Assembly (NCBI GenBank): GCA_001765415.1
Contig: CP017245.1
Span: 1,302,001 to 1,366,000 of the forward strand
DNA: 64,000 bases
Direction of reading: 5' to 3'
Source: Candidatus Melainabacteria bacterium MEL.A1
Lineage (GTDB): Bacteria > Cyanobacteriota > Vampirovibrionia > Gastranaerophilales > Gastranaerophilaceae
In this document: positions 48,827 through 57,727 of the stretch, one piece after another
Layout of the letters: the number at the start of each line of letters is the position of its first letter
How positions within the stretch are numbered: position 1 is the first letter of the stretch
Notes under the pieces: generated by a model
Told to the model about the DNA's origin: nothing
Databases searched by the model: none
What the model saw: only the letters and a program-made list of their open reading frames with translations
Made by a program: the position numbers and the translations under genes

Positions 48827-50020
48827 ATGAAATCATTAAAATCAATGCGTTTACATATCGGAGTTTTTGGAAGAACTAATGTAGGCAAATCGTCTTTGTT
48901 AAATAAAATTACTAATCAAGAAGTTTCAATAGTTTCTGATATTGCGGGAACTACTACCGATGTTGTCGAAAAATCAATGGAGTTGTTGCCTGTTGGACCT
49001 GTGACGTTTCTTGATACTGCGGGATTGGATGATGAAACAGAATTATCAGGGCAACGTATAGAAAAAACGATGAAAGTTGTGAATAGAATTGATGTTGCGG
49101 TTGTTGTTTGTGATTTCAATGGAATTGGTAAATTTGAAAATGATTTGATTGAAAAGTTTAAAGAATTAAAAATTCCTTATTTAATAGTTGTAAATAAATG
49201 CGATTTAGCTCCAAAAAGTTTTCATATAGACTTAAAATCAGAATTGTCTAATATAATATATACGTCAGTCAAAAAGGATGATAAAATAGTTTTTAAGTTT
49301 AAAGAGGCTTTGGTCAACCTTTTGCCGGAAGATTTTGTAAACTCTCCTAAAATAGTTGGAGATTTAGTGCCAGCAAAAAGTACGGTAATTCTTGTTATTC
49401 CGATTGATAAGGAAGCTCCAAAAGGTAGAATTATTCTGCCACAAGTTCAGACATTGAGAGATTTGTTGGACAATAATTGTTTGAGTTATGTAGTTAAGGA
49501 AAGCGAATTGAAAGATGCTTTAGATAACTTGAAAACTCCGCCTGCTCTTGTTGTTACGGATAGTCAGGCGTTTAAAAAAGTTTCTGAAATTGTTCCTGAA
49601 AACGTTTCTTTGACATCCTTTTCAATTCTTTTTGCACGATTAAAAGGTGATTTGGATGAATTTGTAAATGGTGCGAGAGCAATTGAAAATTTGAAAGACG
49701 GGGATATGGTGCTAATTCTTGAAAGTTGCACGCATCATGCGATAGAAGACGATATTGGGAGAGTTAAAATCCCAAATCTTTTGCGAAAAAAAACTGGTAA
49801 AAATTTGGTAATACATAACTATGCCGGTCATGATTTTCCTGATATTAAGGACTACAAACTTATAATTCATTGTGGGGCTTGTATGACAAACCGTAGAGAG
49901 GTTTTGTCAAGAGTTTTGATTGCGAACCAAAATAATGTTCCGATTACAAATTATGGGGTTGTGATTTCGTATTGTTTAGGGATTTTGCCTAGAGCTATAA
50001 AGATTTTTACTGAAAATTAA
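48827..50020 (+). CDS. hydF: [FeFe]-hydrogenase maturation GTPase HydF
   Basis: HydF is the scaffold that carries the 2Fe subcluster made by HydE and HydG and delivers it to the hydrogenase (here at 27-28.5 kb). The 397-residue product has a GTPase domain (GRTNVGKSSLLNKI, IAGTTTD, DTAGLDD, NKCD) and the C-terminal cluster ligands CTHH and HCGACMTNR, giving CxH...HCxxC. GAGGAAA lies 8 nt before the ATG; the frame reaches 48800 but without better evidence. hydE and hydG are not in the window. Confidence 0.93.
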   Translation: MKSLKSMRLHIGVFGRTNVGKSSLLNKITNQEVSIVSDIAGTTTDVVEKSMELLPVGPVTFLDTAGLDDETELSGQRIEKTMKVVNRIDVAVVVCDFNGIGKFENDLIEKFKELKIPYLIVVNKCDLAPKSFHIDLKSELSNIIYTSVKKDDKIVFKFKEALVNLLPEDFVNSPKIVGDLVPAKSTVILVIPIDKEAPKGRIILPQVQTLRDLLDNNCLSYVVKESELKDALDNLKTPPALVVTDSQAFKKVSEIVPENVSLTSFSILFARLKGDLDEFVNGARAIENLKDGDMVLILESCTHHAIEDDIGRVKIPNLLRKKTGKNLVIHNYAGHDFPDIKDYKLIIHCGACMTNRREVLSRVLIANQNNVPITNYGVVISYCLGILPRAIKIFTEN

Positions 50021-50095
50021 AGTTTTTTCAAAATCTGCCGTAATATAATCTGTAAGAAGGATAACGTGAGGTATTTTTTACGGTAGGATAAAATT

Positions 50096-50419
50096 ATGTA
50101 CGATTACGAACCGGAAATTGAAGATAAAGATTTGAAAAAAGTCGGGCTTGAACTTATGTTCATGACCCCAGAAAAAGGAGCGGTTGAAAACTGGGTTACG
50201 GCGGTAGAGCTTGCCAAAATGGTTGAATTACCTGTAGATATAGTAAAAAAGAAACTTGCGATTTTGAAAGATGCCGGAATTGTGAGGGTTCAGGGAATAA
50301 GTCCTAAGTATTGGAAGTTTGATGATTATAGTTTTCAGCGAATGGATGAAAATGACGAGGTGTACAAGCTTCTTTGCAGTTTTGACGATGTAGATTTTGA
50401 TAAATATTTTTCTTATTAG
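50096..50419 (+). CDS. Winged-helix-like small protein
   Basis: A 107-residue acidic protein with a probable winged helix: WVTAVELAKMVELPVDIVKK (HTH), then KLAILKDAGIVRVQGISPKY (wing). Family not recognised; possibly a regulator. AGGATAA lies before the ATG and TATAAT about 40 nt upstream. Confidence 0.65.
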   Translation: MYDYEPEIEDKDLKKVGLELMFMTPEKGAVENWVTAVELAKMVELPVDIVKKKLAILKDAGIVRVQGISPKYWKFDDYSFQRMDENDEVYKLLCSFDDVDFDKYFSY

Positions 50420-50451
50420 CAAAAAGTTTTTTGTTCTGACTTGATATAAAT

Positions 50452-51519
50452 ATGAGAGTCAATGGAATAAATAGCTATTTATATACCCCAAATATTTACC
50501 CGAACAAGCGATTTAATTATGTAAGTCGTGTATCTTTTAGTGGTATTGATAGGTTTGAAAAGACTGCTACTACCGCTTTTTATGATGGTGTAAAGACTTT
50601 TTATAACAGACTTGAACAAGATATGGAGATTTTAAAACCTGATGATATCAAACAAATTGCATCAAATGTCGTCAAACGAACAGGTCTTGATGAAAAAAAT
50701 GTCTATAATGCTATGGGTATGCTGACTGAATATTCAAGTTATAAGAGTTTGTGTAATATTGAAAAAGGCTTGCATAGAAAAGGTTTTTATAATATTGAAT
50801 CTTTGCCTGTAAAAAAAGAGTTATTTATGTGGCGTAATCCTTGTCTTGCGGATGCTTTAGGTTATGTTGGGAAAAGAAATTTTTCTCATTCGCTTGAAAC
50901 AGATAAAGCCGCTATGGTTGTGGATGTTGAGATGTTAAAGTGGCTTGATTTCATTGAAATAAATTCAAAAGAATATTTTAAAGATAAAAATCCTCTTTAT
51001 ATTGAAAATTTTGAAAATGGATATAATTTTTTCAACCAATCTAAGTCGTTGGAAGATTTTACAGTTGAAAAGTTAAAAAAAGCTCAACATTACCAAAATA
51101 AAAATGGCAAAAGCATTTTATATAATCTCAACTATGTTTTAAATGGTGATGTTTTAGGAAAATTGCAACGGCGTGGAGTTGATGTGCAGATTTTAAAGGC
51201 AGATATTGTAAAAAATCCGACACCTGAACAGATTGCAAAAAATGTAAATCCCATTATGCCTGATTTTAATAAGTTTTATGATTCTATAAAAGATATTCCA
51301 AAAAATGGGGATGTGCCAATAGAATTGGGTGAAAAATATGTTTTGGATTATTTGAATGCAATGACAGAAATTATTACCCCGCGCAAGTATGGAAAATATT
51401 TGAAGGATATTCATGCTAAGATTACAGAATATCTACATAAAACAAATCAGGATACTGCCAATGTTTATCATATAATTCCGAATGTAGAAAAGAGTTTTGC
51501 AATTACAAATTATATGTAA
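50452..51519 (+). CDS. Unknown protein, N-terminal part of a gene split by an in-frame TAA
   Basis: A 355-residue open frame of unknown function, with the N-terminal RVSFSGIDRFEKT motif similar to neighbours at 37.9 and 39 kb. It ends KSFAITNYM then TAA (51517-51519). The same frame continues without interruption for 180 codons to 52062, so both pieces are probably one gene of 537 codons. No SD precedes the ATG at 50452; the only nearby hexamer (TATAAA) is 1 nt away. Confidence 0.6.
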   Translation: MRVNGINSYLYTPNIYPNKRFNYVSRVSFSGIDRFEKTATTAFYDGVKTFYNRLEQDMEILKPDDIKQIASNVVKRTGLDEKNVYNAMGMLTEYSSYKSLCNIEKGLHRKGFYNIESLPVKKELFMWRNPCLADALGYVGKRNFSHSLETDKAAMVVDVEMLKWLDFIEINSKEYFKDKNPLYIENFENGYNFFNQSKSLEDFTVEKLKKAQHYQNKNGKSILYNLNYVLNGDVLGKLQRRGVDVQILKADIVKNPTPEQIAKNVNPIMPDFNKFYDSIKDIPKNGDVPIELGEKYVLDYLNAMTEIITPRKYGKYLKDIHAKITEYLHKTNQDTANVYHIIPNVEKSFAITNYM

Positions 51520-51534
51520 AGACGTGCAAATAAT

Positions 51535-52062
51535 GTGAACAGTTCTAAAAGCTTATTTGTAAAAACGAATGAAAATTTTGGGACTATGTTACCTGATTTG
51601 AATATATTACCATCAAATTCAACACTTGTTGTTATGGATGATTATATGATTTCGGGACTTTCAATGTTGCAAGAACAATTCCCTTATGACGAATTGATTA
51701 GAACCGATCATTTTGCGCCAATGGGTAGAGTTTTGCAAAAGAAAAATATGAATGTAATTTTTGCTCCTATAATTTCTTCAAAAGCAGGAAAATTTGAGTT
51801 TGAAAATTTTATTAAGCATGTTGGTCGACAAGATAAAGATAAAATTTTGTCTGCAAAAGATATGCCACAATTTGAAGAAAAAGTAATTTATAATCGGGAA
51901 AGAAAATATAATCGTTTTCAGACTTCAACAGTCCTTCCATATATGGGACCTGACACAAATGCAGAAGAATTTATTCCAATGTACGAACAGTTTTTGTATA
52001 ACCCAAATGCGCAAAAACCTGTTTCTGAAAATATTGGTGATGCTTATGAGTTTATGTTGTAA
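51535..52062 (+). CDS. C-terminal part of the split gene, phosphoribosyltransferase-like motif
   Basis: 175 residues from a GTG at 51535, in the same frame as the preceding gene and five codons after its TAA. LVVMDDYMISGLSML near residue 31 resembles the PRPP-loop DDxxxSG of phosphoribosyltransferases, preceded by a hydrophobic strand; no other PRTase feature is certain. No SD is present, so independent translation is doubtful. Probably a remnant or a read-through part of the 50452 gene. Confidence 0.5.
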   Translation: MNSSKSLFVKTNENFGTMLPDLNILPSNSTLVVMDDYMISGLSMLQEQFPYDELIRTDHFAPMGRVLQKKNMNVIFAPIISSKAGKFEFENFIKHVGRQDKDKILSAKDMPQFEEKVIYNRERKYNRFQTSTVLPYMGPDTNAEEFIPMYEQFLYNPNAQKPVSENIGDAYEFML

Positions 52063-52072
52063 TTTTGTAATT

Positions 52073-53407
52073 TTATTTGCCGATACAAAAATGGTCAAAA
52101 ATATTGTTTAAAATATCATCTGTAATTACTTCACCTGTAATTTCATCAAGATAAAGAAGCGCAGATTTCAAATCAATTGAGATTAAATCTTGCAATTGAT
52201 GAATTTTCGCTGCATCAAGTGCTTGGGTTAAGCTTTCTTTGCATTTTAGCAAACAATCTTGTTGTCTGTTGTTTGTTACAAATTCAGTATCTTCAAGTGA
52301 AAAATTGTAAGCAGTCTGTTTGATTTTTTCTTTTAATTCATCAAGTCCCTCTTTTGTAACGGTTGAAAGATAGAATGTGTCGTGTTTTCTGTCTTTTACC
52401 AAATCTGCTTTATTAGCAATAATGATGTGATTTTTGTCTTTAATTAAGCTTAAAATAGCTTTGTCATCATCATTTATTCCTTTTGTAGCATCATATAAAA
52501 ATAATACAAGATCGGCTTCATCTGCGGATTGTTTAGAATATTCAATCCCGATTTCTTCAACCTTACCAACTTCGTCATTATTTCTAATTCCGGCAGTGTC
52601 GACAAGTGTAATTGCAACATCCCAATCAAGAGTTTCGGTCAAAACATCTCTTGTAGTGCCTGCAATATCAGTAACTATTGCACGTTCAACGTTCAAAAGA
52701 GTGTTGAAAAGCGAGGATTTTCCGACATTTGGTTTTCCTACAATTGCAATTTTTATTCCTTGACGCATTATGTTTGATGAATTTGCTGAGGCAAGAATTT
52801 TATTTATTTTTGTAAGAGCTTTTTCAAACTCTGAAATTATGTAGTCATACTCAGGTTCTGCAACATCTTCAGGAAAATCTATTCCGGCAATAATTTTTGA
52901 CAAAACATTGAAAATATCAGTCCTAATTTCTTTAATTTTAATTCCCAAAACTCCAGATAAATTTTTGGCAGATTGTTTTGCAAAATCTCTTGTTTTTGCA
53001 TGAATTAAGTCTGCCACTGCTTCAGCTTGGGACAAATCCATTTTTTTATTCAAGAATGCACGTTTGGTAAATTCTCCACGCTCTGCCATTCTCGCACCAT
53101 TTTTAAGAACAACTTCAAGAATATTTCTGACAACGTTAATTCCGCCGTGACAGTGAATTTCGATAACATCTTCGCCTGTATAACTGTGTGGATTTTTGAA
53201 AGGAAGAAGGATTACTTCGTCAATTTTTTTATCATTATCCATAATCCAACCGTGAGAAATCTTGCCGGCTTCAAGATTGTGACGAGAATAAATTTTGTCT
53301 ATGATTTCAAAACTTTTGTCACCTGAAATTCTAATAACTCCAACTCCACCAGTACCGATAGGGGTTGCGATTGCTGCGATTGTGTCAAATTCTTGTATTA
53401 TGTTCAT
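52073..53407 (-). CDS. mnmE: tRNA uridine-5-carboxymethylaminomethyl modification GTPase
   Basis: MnmE, with MnmG, modifies U34 of tRNAs. The 444-residue product has the formyl-THF-binding N-terminus (DTIAAIATPIGTGGVGVIRI), the GTPase (GKPNVGKSSLFNTLL near residue 224, IAGTTRDVL, DTAGIRN, NKAD) and the C-terminal catalytic CIGK. The frame reaches 53449, but the ATG at 53407 gives the family start and follows TATAAT by 6 nt. No SD. Converges with the 51535 frame. Confidence 0.95.
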   Translation of the reverse strand: MNIIQEFDTIAAIATPIGTGGVGVIRISGDKSFEIIDKIYSRHNLEAGKISHGWIMDNDKKIDEVILLPFKNPHSYTGEDVIEIHCHGGINVVRNILEVVLKNGARMAERGEFTKRAFLNKKMDLSQAEAVADLIHAKTRDFAKQSAKNLSGVLGIKIKEIRTDIFNVLSKIIAGIDFPEDVAEPEYDYIISEFEKALTKINKILASANSSNIMRQGIKIAIVGKPNVGKSSLFNTLLNVERAIVTDIAGTTRDVLTETLDWDVAITLVDTAGIRNNDEVGKVEEIGIEYSKQSADEADLVLFLYDATKGINDDDKAILSLIKDKNHIIIANKADLVKDRKHDTFYLSTVTKEGLDELKEKIKQTAYNFSLEDTEFVTNNRQQDCLLKCKESLTQALDAAKIHQLQDLISIDLKSALLYLDEITGEVITDDILNNIFDHFCIGK

Positions 53408-53413
53408 AACCTT

Positions 53414-53419
53414 ATTATA
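53414..53419 (-). promoter_or_regulatory. -10 element of mnmE, leaderless geometry
   Basis: TATAAT ends 6 nt before the ATG at 53407; no SD. Confidence 0.6.
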
Positions 53420-53614
53420 TAATAAAAAGAAAAAGATGCTGTAAAACATATAATTTTTGTGATAATCAGTATAACTGAAAAAGCGTTAGTGCTTATCTTG
53501 TTGATAATACTAACGCTCAAAATCACAAAACATAGGGCTTTTAAAGGGACAAGGTGGAACTTGCTCCGCCCTTTCCTTTATTATAATATTATTTCAATGT
53601 TTTCAAGTGGTGTA

Positions 53615-54316
53615 TTAAATATAATTTTTTGCAATTTGTAATGCTGCTGAGGCTGCAACTCCATAAGGTCCCATTGTACTTAGTACACCTGATGCAAGGT
53701 TTGCATATTTGCCAAAAGTACTGCCGGATGATTGTGAGGCATTATAGCTCTGTGCGTTATAAGAGTTTCCTGATGAACTGTTTGATTGTGAACCTGAGAT
53801 GTAATTCAAGGCATTTGAGTTAATTTGATTTTGGATATCCTGTAAAAAACTCAAATACGTGTATCTTTGCGAAAGTTCGTTATTTACAAGTTCATCCCTT
53901 TTTGCCAAAACATCTTGTGCTAAATCATTGATTGAATTTGCACGGTTTGCTTCAATTGAGTTTAAATTGTCCATAAAAACAGAATTGTCAAGATTGCCAA
54001 ACCTTGATGCGATGTCGTTTTTTAAATTGCTTAGTATTGGAGTGTATAAGTTATTTATAAGTTTTTGCCCATCAAGTGTGTATGCGTTCAATTGTGATTG
54101 TAAGTTCTTTTTAGTTTCGTCATCAAAGACGTTAACTGATGAGAGGGAATTTGCGAATGATTTTTGCGCATAATCGTACGCTTGTTTTTCAGCATCTGAC
54201 ATACTATAGTTTGAATATACATTATTCCCTGTTTTGTATGTAGATGCTTTGGAATTCCCGTTTAAACTGATTGTTCCGGCCGAATATTGTGGGTATTTTT
54301 TAGAAGATTTTCCCAT
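53615..54316 (-). CDS. Unknown protein, Ser/Asn-rich with helical middle
   Basis: A 233-residue protein, not recognised. It begins MGKSSKKYPQYSAG, has helices in residues 50-170 (NDIASRFGNLDNSVF, LAKRDELVNNELSQR), a Ser/Asn/Tyr-rich linker (about 180-205) and a hydrophobic Ala/Gly-rich end (YGVAASAALQIAKNYI). The composition recalls small phage structural proteins, but there are no phage genes nearby. AAAGGAA lies before the ATG at 54316; an upstream frame extension lacks support. Confidence 0.55.
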   Translation of the reverse strand: MGKSSKKYPQYSAGTISLNGNSKASTYKTGNNVYSNYSMSDAEKQAYDYAQKSFANSLSSVNVFDDETKKNLQSQLNAYTLDGQKLINNLYTPILSNLKNDIASRFGNLDNSVFMDNLNSIEANRANSINDLAQDVLAKRDELVNNELSQRYTYLSFLQDIQNQINSNALNYISGSQSNSSSGNSYNAQSYNASQSSGSTFGKYANLASGVLSTMGPYGVAASAALQIAKNYI

Positions 54317-54418
54317 TGTTTTATTCCTTTCCGGACAAATTTTGATGATTTTTGTAAGGCGTTGATATAATATTATACCATATCTTTGCAAAATCTGTAA
54401 AGTCTTGTATGTTTGAGC

Positions 54419-54424
54419 TATAAT
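54419..54424 (+). promoter_or_regulatory. -10 element of the 54431 TPR gene, leaderless geometry
   Basis: TATAAT ends 6 nt before the ATG at 54431; no SD. Confidence 0.6.
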
Positions 54425-54430
54425 TTTGGT

Positions 54431-56188
54431 ATGGAAAATTTGGAAAAAATAAACGAACTTATTAATAATAAAAAATATGTAGAAGCTAAAGAAGAATTAG
54501 CAAAACTTATTCATGGTGACGAAAAAGATGCAGAAGCTTTGAAACTTTTGGGGCTTTGTCATATAAATTTGGGAGAATTTAAAGAAGGACAGGGCGTTTT
54601 TGAAACTGTGGTTAAATATAAAGATGATGCCACAAGCTGGTTTTATCTTGCAAGTTGTTATGACAATCAAGATGATTATTTGCACGCAATTTCAGCATAT
54701 GAAGAAGTTTTGAGGATGCGTAGTAGTTATGTTGATGCTTACAAAAATCTTGCAATTGTTTATGTAAAAAATAAAGAACCGCAAAAAGCAATTGATACCG
54801 CTAAAAAAGCTCTTGAGTATGTTCAAGACGATTATACTGTTTATTATATTGCTGGAACTGCTTGTATGGCATTGAGAAAGTTTGATGAGGCTTTAGAATA
54901 TTTAGAAAAGGCTTTGGAGCTAAATCCTGAACATTCTCAACTTTATAATAACTTAGGTACTTGTTATGTAACCGTTGGGAATCTTGATAAAGCTTACGAA
55001 AACTTTATGAAAGCAAGTGAATTTGATCCGAATAATTCCATTACATATTTTAATATTGCTTCAATTTTACAGCTTCAAAATAAGCATAAAGAGGCTTGCG
55101 AGTTTTTCAGAAAAGCTTATGAAATTGAACCTCAAGATAATTATTTGGTTGCACTTGCGCTATCTGAGGTTAAATCAAATCAGTTGGAAGAAGCTATTAA
55201 ACATTACAAGATTTTATCAATTCATCATCCTGAAAAGCATAATTATCAATATAATTTGGCGTGTTGTTATGATGCCGCAGGAGAATATCCAAGTGCGATT
55301 ACAATTTTGGCGCAACTTGTTTTGCTTAATCCAAAATCAGTTTCTATGTTAAGAAAATTGGCAAGTATTTACGTAAAAATAGGACAGTTCTCTAATGCAA
55401 AACTTTTATATGAAAAAATTCTTATTCAGGGAAATGTTTCTCATGAAATTTATTATGAATATGCGCATCTGTGTGTAAAAACAAATGATATGGATAAAGC
55501 TGAAAAGATTTTGAAAAAAGTTGTTGAACTTAATCCAGATTTTGCACTTGCGCACAAGGATTTGGGTGTTTTGTATTTGAGTAAAAGATTGTTTGATTAT
55601 GCAAAAGACGAGTTTGATACTGCGTTAAAACTTGCGCCTGAAAACTTTGATATTGTGTATGAATATGCAAATTATTTACACGCTACAACGGATTTCAAAA
55701 AAGCTGATGAATATTATCAAAAAGCAATTGAGCTAGACCCTCATCATACTGACGCTCTTGCGTTTTCAGCATTGAATAAAATTCAGTTGAAAGATTTTGA
55801 CAAGGCTTATGAGCAAATTCAACACGCTCTTCATCACGAAACAAATAATGATTTTATGTATTTTATAGCAGGCAAAATCCGATATCTTCAAGGTGAAATA
55901 GAAGATGCGAAAATGTATTTTGTTAAATCATATGAACTTCAAAAAACTTATGATTGTGAACACATGTTAGGATTATGCTATTTTGAATTAGGAAATTTTG
56001 AGCAAGCAAACGGAATTTTTAAACATATGCTTGAAAAAAATCCGTTGAATGTGAACCTGTTGTTGAACAGTGCAAAATGCTATGAAAAATTGGGTGAAAA
56101 AGATGAAGCGTTGAGAGTTCTTGATAAAATCACCGATACTTTCCCTGAGTGTGAAGAAGCGCAAGAAATGATTAGAGAAATATCATAG
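54431..56188 (+). CDS. TPR-repeat protein, cytosolic
   Basis: A 585-residue protein made almost entirely of about 15 tetratricopeptide repeats of 34 residues (units such as ALEYLEKALELNPEHSQLYN). No signal peptide, so it is cytosolic and presumably a scaffold or assembly factor. The ATG at 54431 has TATAAT 6 nt upstream and no SD; the frame's earlier codons include no better start. Divergent from the 53615 gene. A second, exported TPR protein lies at 57.7 kb. Confidence 0.85.
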   Translation: MENLEKINELINNKKYVEAKEELAKLIHGDEKDAEALKLLGLCHINLGEFKEGQGVFETVVKYKDDATSWFYLASCYDNQDDYLHAISAYEEVLRMRSSYVDAYKNLAIVYVKNKEPQKAIDTAKKALEYVQDDYTVYYIAGTACMALRKFDEALEYLEKALELNPEHSQLYNNLGTCYVTVGNLDKAYENFMKASEFDPNNSITYFNIASILQLQNKHKEACEFFRKAYEIEPQDNYLVALALSEVKSNQLEEAIKHYKILSIHHPEKHNYQYNLACCYDAAGEYPSAITILAQLVLLNPKSVSMLRKLASIYVKIGQFSNAKLLYEKILIQGNVSHEIYYEYAHLCVKTNDMDKAEKILKKVVELNPDFALAHKDLGVLYLSKRLFDYAKDEFDTALKLAPENFDIVYEYANYLHATTDFKKADEYYQKAIELDPHHTDALAFSALNKIQLKDFDKAYEQIQHALHHETNNDFMYFIAGKIRYLQGEIEDAKMYFVKSYELQKTYDCEHMLGLCYFELGNFEQANGIFKHMLEKNPLNVNLLLNSAKCYEKLGEKDEALRVLDKITDTFPECEEAQEMIREIS

Positions 56189-56332
56189 GTGCTACGCACG
56201 CAGTGGGATTGATGTTATAAGCTTTCACCCATCTTTCCTATGACAAATAGGGAAGAATTTGGGCAACTACTTGAAAAATAATAAAAAATTTGTTAAAATA
56301 GAGATGTTGACAGAGAATAGAGAGGAATTTTT

Positions 56333-57105
56333 ATGAAAAAGAATTTATTTAAGCTCATCGGGGGGGGGGCAATAGTCTAAAATCCTCTCATAATCATGGT
56401 CTACGCCTGTTTTTAAGACGCTTAGCCGCCTTCACACTTGCAGAAGTTCTTATCACTCTTGGCATCATCGGCGTTGTTGCGGCTTTGACTATTCCAACTC
56501 TTATGGCAAACCACAGAAAACAAGTGGTTGAAACAAGATTAGCTAAGTTTTATTCAACAATAAATCAAGCTATAAAAACCGCAGAAGCAGATTATGGGGA
56601 TGCTAATCAATGGGATAGGCTAGAATATGGGTTTAATGAAGATGAGGATGGAAATCCTACGACATCAAAAGCATTAGCGTGGTTTGAAAAATACTTAAAA
56701 CCATATCTAAAATACACAAAATACGAAGTAGATAATAACAGTGAAGGGCAAGTAGCAACATATTTCCCTGATGGAAGTTTAATGCTTATTTCTGCAAACA
56801 GTATCATTTTTTATCCGAGTGCAAAGGATTATGAATTATTAGATGGCGACATAGTTGTTAGAAGAAAAAGCGTAAGTGGCACAAAATACTTTACATTCTT
56901 TTTTGCTCCTAATTGTAAAAGTTGTCATACCTTTGAAAAGGGGATTGAGCCATATATGTATGGTTGGGACGGCACAAAAGAAATGTTATTAACAAATAAT
57001 AGTATTGGGTGCAAAAAAGAAGTAAGTAACGAAAGAGCTTATTGTACTGCTCTAATCCAAATGAACGGTTGGAAAATTCCGAAAGATTATCCTTTACGCT
57101 TTTAA
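56333..57105 (+). CDS. Prepilin-like protein, out of frame at a G10 tract
   Basis: A class III signal FTLAEVLITLGIIGVVAALT precedes a 200-residue Cys-containing globular domain, like the prepilin at 9977. From the ATG at 56333 (AGAGAGG upstream) the frame reads MKKNLFKLI then Gly codons of a run of ten G (56360-56369) and stops at 56378. With 11 or 8 G the frame would join the pilin. As read the gene is off. No ATG exists between the G-tract and the pilin helix. This is a classical slipped-strand, phase-variable layout, or a homopolymer error. Confidence 0.75.
56360..56369 (+). repeat. Poly-G tract (10 G) in the prepilin leader
   Basis: By far the longest G-run I see in this AT-rich window, placed between the start codon and the pilin signal where length changes switch the frame. 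Confidence 0.9.
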
Positions 57106-57191
57106 GTTATAGGGTGTAATTTTTCGGCACAATATTGCTATTGTGTGCTTCTTTTGTTTCGTATTCAATCATCTAAAATTACGCAACCCAA

Positions 57192-57220
57192 AAGTCCAAC
57201 CCTCGATGACGGTTGGACTT
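57192..57220. terminator. Hairpin between the prepilin and the 57271 gene
   Basis: AAGTCCAACC/GGTTGGACTT stem with a 9-nt loop, flanked on the reverse strand by TTTT. It can end both converging genes. Confidence 0.65.
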
Positions 57221-57270
57221 TACGGCAAAAATCCTTTTTTCATTCCCTAATTTGATCCTTTTTTTGTTTG

Positions 57271-57432
57271 CTATACCAAGCCTAAAACTTTCTTATACCA
57301 AGAAAATGTTTCTACTTCGATACCATTGAATGTTGTTTTTAAGCACTGGTTTTTCAAGTAGTTTTCAAATTCGTCATTGAATTTTGACTTTTGTGATTTG
57401 CGTTTGATTGTTTCTGAAGCTAACACTGTCAT
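57271..57432 (-). CDS. Small protein of unknown function (53 residues)
   Basis: Read on the reverse strand: MTVLASETIKRKSQKSKFND, then a segment with FENYLKNQC and TFSWYKKVLGLV. AAAAGGAG lies 9 nt before the ATG and a TATAAT-like box is further upstream, so it is probably translated. Not recognised; basic N-terminus, single Cys. Confidence 0.5.
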   Translation of the reverse strand: MTVLASETIKRKSQKSKFNDEFENYLKNQCLKTTFNGIEVETFSWYKKVLGLV

Positions 57433-57660
57433 AGACCTACTCCTTTTGTTTCCTAAGTGACCATATATAATTCGTGTATAAATTATAACATATTTTTGTA
57501 TCTTTTTCTAGTGGGTGTAATTTGAACATTGGCTGAGATTTGCTCCCAGTCTGATTAATTTAATTGTAAATTTTTGTTAAACTTTATAAACCCCTTTGAC
57601 ATATAGATATTAGATAATTGCATGAATTTTTTCAATTGCCGATTTGGGTGATTTTTTTCT

Positions 57661-57689
57661 TTGCACAAAACAGCTTTTTCTGCTATAAT
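57661..57689 (+). promoter_or_regulatory. Sigma-70-type promoter of the 57728 TPR operon
   Basis: TTGCAC (57661-57666), 17-nt spacer, TG-extended TATAAT (57684-57689). Confidence 0.75.
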
Positions 57690-57727
57690 GCTGGTAAGAA
57701 ATTATTATAGATTAGGAGAGTGGCACT

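Noticed and set aside
53459-53641. 60-codon hydrophobic frame between mnmE and the 53615 gene
   Set aside because: It overlaps hairpins (AGCGTTAG/CTAACGCT) and the end of the next gene, and has no SD or family resemblance.
53615-54316. Prophage structural gene
   Set aside because: Composition is suggestive only; no terminase, portal, capsid, integrase or lysis gene lies nearby.
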